The notes below the pieces were generated by a model. The model saw only the letters and a list, made by a program, of their open reading frames with translations, did no database searches and had not been told where the DNA came from. Below are positions 54,660 to 64,000 of a stretch of DNA of 64,000 nucleotides, piece after piece (the stretch's first letter is position 1; each line of letters opens with the position of its first letter). The stretch lies in the NCBI GenBank assembly GCA_949126835.1, contig OX421503.1:6287457-6351456 (forward strand), given 5' to 3'. Source of the DNA: Anisus vortex (lineage: Eukaryota > Mollusca > Gastropoda > Planorbidae). The position numbers and the translations under genes are program-made.

Positions 54660-55760
54660 ACAATTTCCCATGCTATGGCCTCAACGGTTAACAAATTAGA
54701 AGCAAGCCTTTAAATGGATGTGATAAAATAATTATTTATGAACATTTATATATGCATAGGTCAATGCAATTCAAAATATTATTTAAGATAAGACAAAGCC
54801 GATGTACTTTAATAGAGTTGGTCCGGTGAAACGTCGCAGATCGCAGGGCGTCACCGATTATTATTAGATTCGGACAACCATAACGAAATTATCCAGGCAA
54901 CCAGTACACCTGGTTCTGTGTGTCCGCATGAGACACCCGGGTAAAACAACATAGTTTGAATACATAGCTTTTGTCGTCATTTCGTATCAACCCTATTGCA
55001 CTAGTTTGTTGTCTTCCAGCCTTAAATGGTTATTAGAACTGTGGAACAAAAGGATATTTTGGTATTTAACTTTTGTGGAACATATATTAGGTAGATGCCC
55101 CTTGTCTTTTGCGGAGAATGTATGACAGAAATAAAAGTGGAAAGAATGCACCATACTTTGAAATTAAAGAAAGCTATATTTGTTTCACCATCAACAGACT
55201 AAACAAAAAACAAGACTATTAGATAAGCAAGATATAGTCTAAAGAATATTTATGCATTTTGCGAAACTTGAAGTAGGAACATTTTATTCAGTGCTCCTTG
55301 GCTCTACATTTTATATCAATAGAGATGGTATATATAGACTAATAAAGCAATAAAAGAAAGAACATTATTAAGTCGATACCATGAAACCCTAGGTAACCAC
55401 ACGGCAATAAATTCATTACCAGTAAGACCCTAGCTCCTCGTGGAAAACCGTATAGACTAAATGAAAGGTTGTGTTCCAATATATAATGCTATGATCCTAC
55501 TAGTATTGAACGGACCTGACAATAAACTAGCCACTGGTGGTGATAATATATAGATATAGACGACGCTCTATCCCTGTTACTCTACGCAGCGATAACATCA
55601 AATGCAGAACCATATTAACGCATTTAGTGGTATAATAACTTAAGAACAAAAATATCCTTTTCAAACGCCTTTATCATCAATGCCAAAAGAACTTAAACTT
55701 TTAAAATGTTATTTTTTTGTTTAAAGGTAAAAGTTAATAGGACGCATTGTCTCATTCCAG
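54660..55760. other. Intron-like spacer of RING pseudogene 4
   Basis: AT-rich, no further exon or named repeat recognised. It would be the intron between the RING exon and the terminal exon, if the donor were intact. Confidence 0.45.
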
Positions 55761-56364
55761 ATTTATTATGCCAGCCCTGTTTGTCGATTGAATGCTGGAA
55801 CTGGAGGAAGCGTCTAGAAACTTTAAACTACCCAGACAAAGCTTTCTGAAGTCTTAAGCCATGAATTCGTTTATGATGTTTGTTTTTGATTGGGCTTTAT
55901 GATCCTCACCCTCCATTTTGTATCTGCAGTGCATGTCTTGGGTGATGTCACTTCCTGGCATATAAATTTGTCTTTTGATACGATGTTATTGAAGACAGTC
56001 AACAATTAAGTCAATAGTTTAAAAAAAAAAATACATTTTATATTATATATTTATATTATTATATTAAATCATGTTAATAAAAAAAAAAAGGAAAACAACT
56101 GCCAATATCTTGTTTTGTATCGGCTACACTATAACTTTAGTATTTATAGGTATACTCTTAAGTTTAAACTGTTGCATGGCCCCACGGTAATATCTTTATA
56201 TATTATTCATAGTTTTATTTTACAACTAAATAATAAGCGTTTTATACAGGTTAAAGTTACGGTCCCAGTCCATCAAAACGGTGCCATTAAAGTTTTCTAT
56301 TTGCCATGGACGCTACATTTCAAGGGGATTGTATGGCCAGCACATAACCCTGCCCTTCTTTACT

Positions 56365-56440
56365 ATATAGCAATAATCTTCTTTATAGAAAAAGCGTCTG
56401 TAATATATAATATAATATACTTCCAATTACCCATTGGGAA
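56365..56440. repeat. Dispersed repeat ('acgcaat..tcttct' family)
   Basis: 'gcaataatcttctttataga' followed by 'gcgtctgtaatatata', as at 24955-25060. Confidence 0.45.
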
Positions 56441-56464
56441 CTTTTATGGGTGGAGTTCATCAAA

Positions 56465-56705
56465 GTCGTGTAATAAACATTAAAACAAAGTCATTTTATA
56501 TAAAAATGTAACAGTCATTTTATATAAACATTAAAGAAAGCCATTTTATACAAACAGTCATTTTAAATAAACATTAAACAAAGTCATTTTATATAAACAG
56601 TAAAACAGTCATTGTATATAAACATTAAACAAAGTCATTTTATATAAACATTAAACAGTCATTCTTATCTTTATATAAAAAGTAAACAAAGTAATTTTAT
56701 ATCAA
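56465..56705. repeat. Short tandem repeat 'cattttatataaacattaaa'
   Basis: About eight irregular copies of 'gtcattttatataaacatta' + 'aacaaa' (22-28 bp, variable). Confidence 0.8.
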
Positions 56706-57060
56706 TAGATTAAAGTAAACAGCAAAATTGTCAGCATAAAGTAAGAACTAATGTATAGAAATATGTCTTTATATTTATGGCAAACGTAATTCTGCTTCAT
56801 TTGTATTGATTGATTCCTGTCCATCGGTTTCGATGAAGACCATCCTCTGACAGAGTCATAGTGGCTTGTGTGTCCGGATATGACTGATGAGGCCTATTTT
56901 TGCCCAAAAGTGTTGACCACAGTGGGAGCATGGATGCGTGGCTTGATGGCCGGTAGTATTTATGCATAAAGTGCCAGACACAGAAGTACTCACACGGAAT
57001 AGCAACCGCCAGATGTACGACAATTAAAGAGAATATTATAATTTGACCGTGAACTAACTA

Positions 57061-57255
57061 ACTATTCAGGGGAATTGTGTGGCCAGCACAATTCCGAGTA
57101 GCTTTTTTTCTTTTCTACAACTAATGCCACAGACCTATCAGATTTGGGTAGACGCGGTGACATCCATACAACCTCCATAAGAAAAGTACCCTTCGGACCA
57201 AATTGATCAAAGGGACATTGAAGCAGCGTTCACCAGTTCTTGTGGTCACGGCATA
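57061..57255 (-). mobile_element. SINE family A, rearranged copy
   Basis: Two inverted pieces: 'gtgtggccagcacaat' (57081) and 'aaaagtacccttcggaccaa' + 'attgatcaaagggac' with 'gaagcagcgttcaccagttc' (57180-57245). Their order is changed relative to the other copies. Confidence 0.55.
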
Positions 57256-57429
57256 CTGTATACTACGTTATTCGATAGTAAGTATAAGTAAGGCTCTCTT
57301 TTTGTAGATAAAAAAAAAAATTGGGGATTAAAGGGCTGGAACCTTTTTTCATTTTCATAATTATATTCGCTTTATTAATATCCTATTTTACATGTCCATG
57401 TTGTTTTTGCTGGATTAAAATGGTCAGTT

Positions 57430-57930
57430 CATCACCACCCATCCCTTAACCCTTGGGACCATTGTTGACTGCTGTGTCATCACTTGTCACGATTTTGTGC
57501 TGCTGTTTGGGCGCCAATGAAGCACAGACTGGTCCAGTTTTTATTATTTATTTTACTCTCACCTTTTCTTTTGTAAGGTGCGAACCAGGCGGGCGAACGC
57601 ATGGGGGTCAGCTCCCGCTGAGGGTCCAAGATCCATTGCACTGCTGAAATGACACGGGGTATCGGTGAGGAGAAAGCAATGGACGCAGCAACTCCGTCTC
57701 TAGAACCACCCTTGTGCCTGGATGTCTGTACCTATGGTATAGGATTTGTGCTACCGGGTGACAGTCCAGTTATACGGGCGAGCCACCACGATAATGATCC
57801 TTAGGGGAACCGCAGTGGGTAAACTAGCTGCGGAATCCTCACTGTTCCACGTCAAGCCAGCCACGCCTCTGGCGTGTCATGGGGTGGCTTGAGCCCCGGC
57901 AGAGCTTGGGAGTTCCCCCATGAGCTCAAA
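57430..57930 (+). repeat. Dispersed repeat, diverged pair with 53041-53460
   Basis: See the 53041 copy for the shared blocks. This copy is GC-richer than its surroundings and extends further right, to 'ggcgtgtcatggggtggctt'. The extension also occurs in inverse form at about 53615-53645 ('agccaccccatggcacgcc'). Confidence 0.45.
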
Positions 57931-58607
57931 CCTATCGATACGCTTTGGATAAAGGAGCCTTTGGAGCTCGTCCGTTTTTTTTTAAAGAGACCTTATAACT
58001 CTGTCGGCCGCTTCTTCTTTCTACCTGTTGTATGCCGAGCAGGATAGGCTGTGACCTGCCACTGGTTCCTTTCCATTCCAACACAGTTACATAAACTAGG
58101 AGGTGCTTCGTGGATCCTTGAATGCGCCGATTATATATAAATTGTTTGCGGGCATCTTCGTTTGTGATAATCATAATCTTGTAGAAATATCTCATTTATA
58201 GGACCCCGACCATTCTCTGTAGATTATACCTGATATCCGATATCATCAGAGTGCACATTAATCAAATATTCGAACAGAAGGAGGTTCTCTCGTATTGCCA
58301 AATGATCTTTAGCTTGTTTACAGCTTCGATTGTCTGCACTATTCTGGTTAGAATTTATGGCTTTGAGCGTTCGTCTGATAAGTGGTCAATAGCTGACATC
58401 TTATCCAGGACTATATTTTCATGTAAACAGATCCTAAAGCATTTAATCTCTAATTAGGAAACAGAAACATAGTCTTGATGGGCATCTGCATCATGTAAAC
58501 TTCTGTTCTAGTCAAAGAATGTGCCACCAAAAAAAAAAAAAACGAGCCAAAAGTGTGATTTCCCATGGCTCCTCTCATGTTTGGCGCCCATTAATAGTTT
58601 ATTTGTT

Positions 58608-58969
58608 TATAGATAGTCTTTTAACATAGTCTAAAATTAATTATTTAAGTTATTGTAAACAATCAGCATTTATTGTTGCATTTTATTTCTTAAAAAAAAC
58701 AACAATATGGAAAACAATTTTCATATATAAACGTATCGTTTCGTTGCTTTTTTCTTCATAATTGTAAACCACGATCAATATGATAGATTTATAGATAGTC
58801 TTTTTAACATAGCCTAACAATTAATTATTTAATTTACAACTTAAGTTATTGTATACCATTTATTGTTGCATTTAATTTCTTACAAAAAAACATGGAAAAC
58901 AATGTTCATATATAAACGTATTGTTTACGCTTTTTTGTCCTTCAAAATTGTAAACCACGATCAATATGA
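58608..58969. repeat. Tandem duplication, about 180 bp, two copies
   Basis: 'atagatagtctttt.aacata' to 'attgtaaaccacgatcaata' occurs at 58608-58784 and 58785-58969 with moderate divergence. Confidence 0.8.
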
Positions 58970-60860
58970 TTCATATATATTTCTCATTACATTTCTTTAT
59001 TGTGTTTCATTTTATTAAAATATAATAAATATATGAGCAGGCTTATTATTTGCAGGATGGTGAGTGAAAGGGTAAGGGGATGACCTAATATTTTTCTTTA
59101 TAGAAATTTGTAAAATATAAAACATAGTATGTTTTCAAACTTTCGGCCTGGGCTAGTACCATAAAATGTCATTTTATTGATTTTAAATCTTAGATGATTG
59201 GGGGACGCTCTTAACTTACACTACAACACTAAAAAATATGATTACGTTCCAAACCTTTAACGGAAAAACATGAAAAACTAACTGACCCAATATAAATTTA
59301 CACGGGGATACTTGTTGCTACTGTCCTACTTATGGGACGTTATTAAAAACTTCAATATTATTATCTCAAAAGGTTTTCAATTTTAAGAAAAATCTAAAGC
59401 AGTTCCTTCCATTGTGGCCTTAAAAGTAAATAATATCCAAAAATGACAAAAAAATCACGACCTCAGCAGAATATGGGTTAAGGCATATAATGCGATATAG
59501 AAAATACTTATGTGTAACATACCGTAGTTAATCAATTACGATATACAGGCATACATACAGATTACACATACAAAATACACCCTTCATCTTCATTATGTTT
59601 CTAAGCTGATTACGTCAAAAGCATTTATATAATGTTATTGACTCGTTAAATAAGGTAATTAATCAATGATAACATTTAACTACACATCTAACATTACATA
59701 CATTTATCAATTAGATATGGCTCCTATATGTCTCACAAGACAATGGATGCGCCCTTATGATATCATTAAGTAATTGCGGAATATGTGATAATTTTCTAAT
59801 TTTTTTTCCACGAAGAAACTGGAGCATAAAGCTTGTGTAGATATAAGTATTTACATTGAAGCAGTAAACACATTTATTTAAAGATGAGAATAAAATATTC
59901 ACCATGGATAATTTTATACAAAATAGTTGATCATTTAGCAATCATCTTAGTTCAAATATCCAATGAATCAAAAGTGTGATAATTTTATTTTATCATTTTG
60001 TTTTCAACAAAGTTTATTTAGGCATGTACAATATCAATAACACAAAATCATCAACATAATATTGGTTCATTTTGTACATTAAAAGGGTAAACTCCCCATG
60101 GAGTTAATCTTTGAATAAAAAAGTAGGTACTAATAATATATGTATGCAAATTTAATCAATCATCTCATTTTCACTAATTATTTTACATAGTATTTGCATA
60201 AATTCATTCATTTAACTACGTCGTATTTCGGTAAGTACTTATTTAACACAATGGTTCTTGGAATTCATTTTAGTAAGAAGGGGAGATAAACATTTAGTGA
60301 AGACTAACATTATTATTTTTCCCGATACTGCCCCTTTATCTTGTGTACAGACCTAAAGAACAAAATTGAGTGAAAAAAAAGAATATATTAAATCTTACAT
60401 AAAGTGTAGAAGGGGGTATGTAGGGAGAGTTGTATTTATCTGTTTAAAGGATTAAGAAGGGATAGTAATGATTTGATGATCACGTGATGTTACCCTTACA
60501 GCACAATCCTTTAGGGTTAAGAAGGTTTAAATAATGATAGCCGGAAATGCCAGTTAGGTTTGATTTTTTGTTAAATATTATTTTATAATACATTTTAATT
60601 GTTGAGAATAAATTTGAAATCTTAGAGAGTACTGAGAAGTGACGTTGGTGGTTTGAAAAGTACGACTTCCTTCGCCTTAAGGCTCTCCCATCGGTCAGTG
60701 ACTTGGAAAGGCAGCTGGTCTTCACCTGCTATCCCCGGTGGTCATGGCCACGGGGAGTTGTTAGGCTTGTTGTTGCTATAATATCGTCTTCTTTCTTCTG
60801 TTTCCTACTGTCATTTTTATTTAGGTACCTCATCGTGAGTTTGTATCGTGAAATTCTTGA
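58970..60860. other. AT-rich region without recognisable genes
   Basis: No exon, RNA gene or named repeat seen. Open frames are short and lack splice or composition support. Confidence 0.5.
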
Positions 60861-61413
60861 TAGTTTACAATGCACATGGAAGAGGGAATGAGAGAAAGAA
60901 AAGGAGAGAGAGAGAGAGACAAAAGATATAACGGGGGAGGTGGGTGGAGGTGGGCGTGCTTTTACAACGGTTCAGTGAACCATAGCAAGAAGCGAAGGGT
61001 GAAACGAGGAGAACATTTAAAAAGAAGGGGGGGGGGGAGGAGGAGGGGAGACGGGTTACCTTCCGTTGAGAAAGGAGTTGACAGAAAGAGGCGACTCTCG
61101 CTATGGGTAAAATTTAAAAGTTGTGCCTCTTGGTTAAAGGGGGACGGGATATCGTGTAATTATGTAGTACAGCGCCAATTGTGACATCATTTAGAACAAT
61201 GGTTTTAAAAGTATATAGAAATATGGTCTAAAATATTGACTATATAAAGATTTTGACTTGGAAAAATAAAGTAACAAAAAAAAAAGATTATGAGTTCATT
61301 AAAGCAAACATGTCAAGAGCTGGTATTTAAAGAAAAACAATATCATGTGGCTGGAAACCCCTGGCCAATGTTCGATGTGCTGATGCAAGACTGTTCGGTA
61401 GGCGGCACAGCTG

Positions 61414-61755
61414 TTGGTACAGTGTAATGGCGTCTTGCATATGGTAGCATGGACAGTGATACGCTGTGACGATAAATTTGCTGTTTGTTTGCTGCTTTTT
61501 AGAGAAAGTCCAGCCTGTGACGAAGTGGTCACAAATTATCAAGGAAACACATTAGTACACCATTTAGTAAACTTGCTACCTTTCTACGAGCTAGCAACAG
61601 AACATGGTGTTCTTAAACAACTGTATTCCAGAAGTGAGTTTTCCATTGTGCACCAGAAACTGCTCACATTGGTATCTGTAGACGCAGAAGAAAAATCACT
61701 ACGAACTGTCACGTCTTCTCAATCACTGACAGGCGGCCAAGACTACACTCGATGA
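61414..61755 (+). CDS. Unrecognised open frame, 113 codons
   Basis: The frame opens upstream and ends at TGA 61753-61755. Its middle part (PACDEVVTNYQGNTLVHHLV, NLLPFYELATEHGVLKQLYS) looks more protein-like than its surroundings and faintly recalls an ankyrin-type 'GNT.LH' helix pair, but a second repeat is missing. An AATAAA follows at 61781. It may be an exon or a retro-element relic; the - strand also has open frames, so the strand is not certain. Confidence 0.22.
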   Translation: MVQCNGVLHMVAWTVIRCDDKFAVCLLLFRESPACDEVVTNYQGNTLVHHLVNLLPFYELATEHGVLKQLYSRSEFSIVHQKLLTLVSVDAEEKSLRTVTSSQSLTGGQDYTR

Positions 61756-61869
61756 ATTTGCAATTGCACCACCAAGTGCTCAATAAATCGAAGCGAATGT
61801 AAAGGTAACAAACTGCGGTTAATACGAAATGTCATAAAAGTTTATCTTATTGTAACAAGTGACGATAGT

Positions 61870-61922
61870 CTCCCTTTCTCTCTTTCTCTCACTCTCTCTC
61901 TCTCTCTCGCTCTCTCTCTCTA
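61870..61922. repeat. (CT)n microsatellite
   Basis: 'ctctttctctcactctctct' and onwards. Confidence 0.85.
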
Positions 61923-62867
61923 TATAAATAAGTTAAAGTAAAATCATTTATACATAATAACAGAAGAAGAAAAGTGTAATAGTTTTAAATGTTCATAAAT
62001 ATATCAATATAGTTGTCAATTGCGCAGGTAGATAATATAAAAAAATGTTGATGTATAGTTACAGATAAAGGATATATAGAGAGAGAACGGACATATTAAA
62101 ATATATAAAACTGTATAGTTAGATATAGAAATATACATACGTAGATCATATAAAATTTGATACATAAACGAGCATAAAGACAATCATGCAGACATAATTT
62201 CGACATATAATAAGATACACAGTTAGTTAAATGCGTCATTAGTCATCATGCCTAGAAAAAAAAAATACTTGTCCTTTATTTATGGTCTATTGTTGCCCTG
62301 TTCTGTACGTGTAAATGTTAACACGTGTCTTGCAGTATAATTGCACACTGTTAACATAAATAAATGCAGGGGTTCTAAACCCTTAAACATATTGTATACA
62401 AAGGCATTGCTACACTGAACCAATTACAAGTATGTCTTTTTAACTGCACAGGTACTACTATTTAACGACCTGTGTCTTCTCTTTAGCTGTAGGGGCTGGG
62501 CGAGAATGGGTATGTGTCTCTAGACGATGATCGTTTTGAGAATCACTGCTTTAATAGAATACATTGATGGAAACTTGTAACACCTTGTATGTAAAGATGT
62601 GACTTTGTAATGAACGAATTCTAGTTAGTTTTGATGCTTTACGTGTCCGTTTTAGAAACAAATTCACAGTGATCTTCTGTGTCAATATTGGGAAACTAGT
62701 TTAGCACTACAAAGGGTTGAATTTTTTGTGGTGGATGGTTGTCAGGGTAGGGGTTGTCAGAATTTTATTGTGATTGAAACGGGACAAAAAAAGTGTTTAT
62801 TGGCTTATGTGTAGCGACAATATAATTGGTATTGTGAAAAATAGTCGGAAACGAATGGAATATAGAG

Positions 62868-63100
62868 GGTTTGGTGGCTGAGAGCGCGTTCGGCTGGCGT
62901 TACAAACGCCCTGGGTTCGAATCCTGGTAAAGGTTTGGATTTGTTTCCGTGACTGGAGTGTGTGCCATAGTCTGCCCTGCTCTAATGGGTACCTGACATT
63001 AGTTTGGGTAAAGTAAGGCGGCCTGCCAAACAATCCCCTAGAATGCCCTGGCCACAGAAATTGGTGTACGCTGCTTCACCGGACCCATGATCAGTTAAAA
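62868..63100 (+). mobile_element. tRNA-derived SINE, family A
   Basis: Head 'ggtggctgagagcgcgttcg' and B box GGTTCGAATCC (62914), then 'aatgggtacctgacattagt', 'tgggtaaagtaaggcggc', 'gaatgccctggccacagaaa' and 'gctgcttcaccggacccat'. Confidence 0.85.
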
Positions 63101-63280
63101 TATAATCAAATTAGCTTTCCATTATACATTTGTGTCTTTTTTTGTAACAAGCTTTCCTTTTTTTTCTCTAAAACGTCTTTAATTTGTTCTATATTTCATG
63201 CCATCTACTTCACTACACTAGAAACTATTCTCTTATGATCTTCGGAATACATTTAAATGTTTTCATCTAATTAAATCTAG

Positions 63281-63382
63281 CGCTTTCAGCAACACTGGAT
63301 GCACCCTGACAATATCGAGACGTGTGAAGATAATCTTGAAGATACCACATTTGAATATCTGACGTATCAAAAAAGCAAATAG
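63281..63382 (+). CDS. Candidate terminal exon, 33 codons
   Basis: After the acceptor 'ttaaatctag', the phase-0 frame reads RFQQHWMHPDNIETCEDNLE, then DTTFEYLTYQKSK-TAG. It is acidic and compositionally unlike the AT-rich flanks, but it is short, with no domain and no partner exon identified. Confidence 0.22.
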   Translation, partial: RFQQHWMHPDNIETCEDNLEDTTFEYLTYQKSK

Positions 63383-64000
63383 GAAAAAGTTAAACAGCAC
63401 GCGATATCAAGTGTGTAGGCCAGTGATTCCCAAATTGGGCACTATAATATAAAAATGAAAACATCAATATTTCCGCTATATTTTTAGCGTTAGCATGAGA
63501 AAGTATTGGTATTTAAGTTTTAGCGACACATAATATTAAATTTCGAATTACGATTTCTGTAGTTAGAACGTCGATGAACTAATCCCAGGTTTTTAGTATA
63601 AAGTTGTAAGTTGGCCGATTGATAGCCGCAGAGAATTATCCTGGCCGTCACCCTATATTTTAATATTCAAACACATTTTCACACTTCCAAAGACAATCGG
63701 ATATCGTAATACATCGGTATAGATTTAAATGTAATAATACACACAAAATAATTTTACAAAGTGGTACCAAATATACATAATATCATACTCCGCTCTATTT
63801 TAGAAGAATTTTTTTCTAGTATCAATTCATCATATCTCTAGAGTTTAGAGTCTAGAGTATGTCTCTGCGTTTTTAAATGTGCGATTTTTTTAGTTGCTTC
63901 GGTGTGTCCAGGTCTGTCCGGGTGTAAAAGATAATCGTAAGAAAAATTCACTTACTAAATCTATTGTTTTTTGTGTAACGATAGAATTTTTCCAGTCTAA

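Larger units (their letters stand above)
53968..55817 (+). pseudogene. RING-H2 finger gene 4, inactivated
   Basis: RING exon 53968-54642 (acceptor 'gtatttatag', phase 0) reads RAKTETESAPTKGMSDDVK, TAA (54025-54027), LPALIEARADDG, then ECPICYEPYMKIEYNMAVLP and CGHY. A 37-bp tandem array then interrupts (54127-54607), after which the ancestral text resumes: CGHYFHKDCLGNWLA. The terminal exon 55761-55817 reads IYYASPVCRLNAGTGGSV-stop. Four lesions: the TAA; the array, with TGA at 54166-54168; the donor after NWLA, GAAAGT instead of GTAAGT (54643); and the seventh zinc ligand Cys changed to Ser. The twelve extra units total 444 bp, so the frame is the same on both sides. Intron position and phase match the intact genes at 31.6 and 41.0 kb. 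Confidence 0.78.

Overview
The window is metazoan nuclear DNA: AT-rich, with small exons bounded by GT/AG splice sites, many transposable elements and many minisatellites. The tRNA-derived SINE family that recurs here (shared core 'gtacctgacat..agttggggtaaagtaaaggcgg', split here to stay short) resembles repeats I associate with heterobranch gastropods such as Biomphalaria, Lymnaea and Aplysia. A gastropod mollusc is therefore my best guess, by recall and not by a search.

Left part (1-8.3 kb). Four exons on the + strand (1860-8324) encode the C-terminal end of an M13 zinc metallopeptidase (neprilysin/ECE-like). Its first visible intron is swollen by a LINE relic into which a complete 4.5-kb Ty3/gypsy retrotransposon (2378-6922) has jumped. 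That element has identical 202-bp LTRs, a 5-bp target duplication and one uninterrupted 1351-codon Gag-Pol frame.

Middle-left (8.3-19 kb). After about 3 kb of AT-rich DNA comes a damaged Ty3/gypsy element on the - strand (11515-15924). Its integrase lies upstream of the remains of reverse transcriptase/RNase H, and its Gag has a SCAN-like capsid, so it looks like the Gmr1 group. SINE and LINE fragments follow.

Middle (19.8-30 kb). A run of short phase-0 exons of an unrecognised gene (19809-24626, possibly to 27286) carries a hAT transposon in one intron. A dead Jockey-type LINE lies at 27690-29865 on the - strand.

Right half (29.9-55.8 kb). This is a cluster of small related RING-H2-type genes, all with phase-0 introns and with an intron that splits the RING just after the conserved Trp. 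They are: an intact 136-aa gene (31638-34334); a second gene with its last two exons found (41013-41525); a 258-aa gene whose RING has lost most zinc ligands (46524-52902); a pseudogene whose RING exon was blown up by a 37-bp tandem amplification (53968-55817); and an orphan terminal exon on the - strand (44061-44117). Two of the loci share an upstream segment with a kappaB-like palindrome. Three carry their own minisatellite inside the transcription unit, and a fourth has one just upstream. If expressed they would be ubiquitin-ligase-type proteins; their function cannot be read from the sequence.

The last 8 kb hold repeats, SINE copies and only weak exon candidates.
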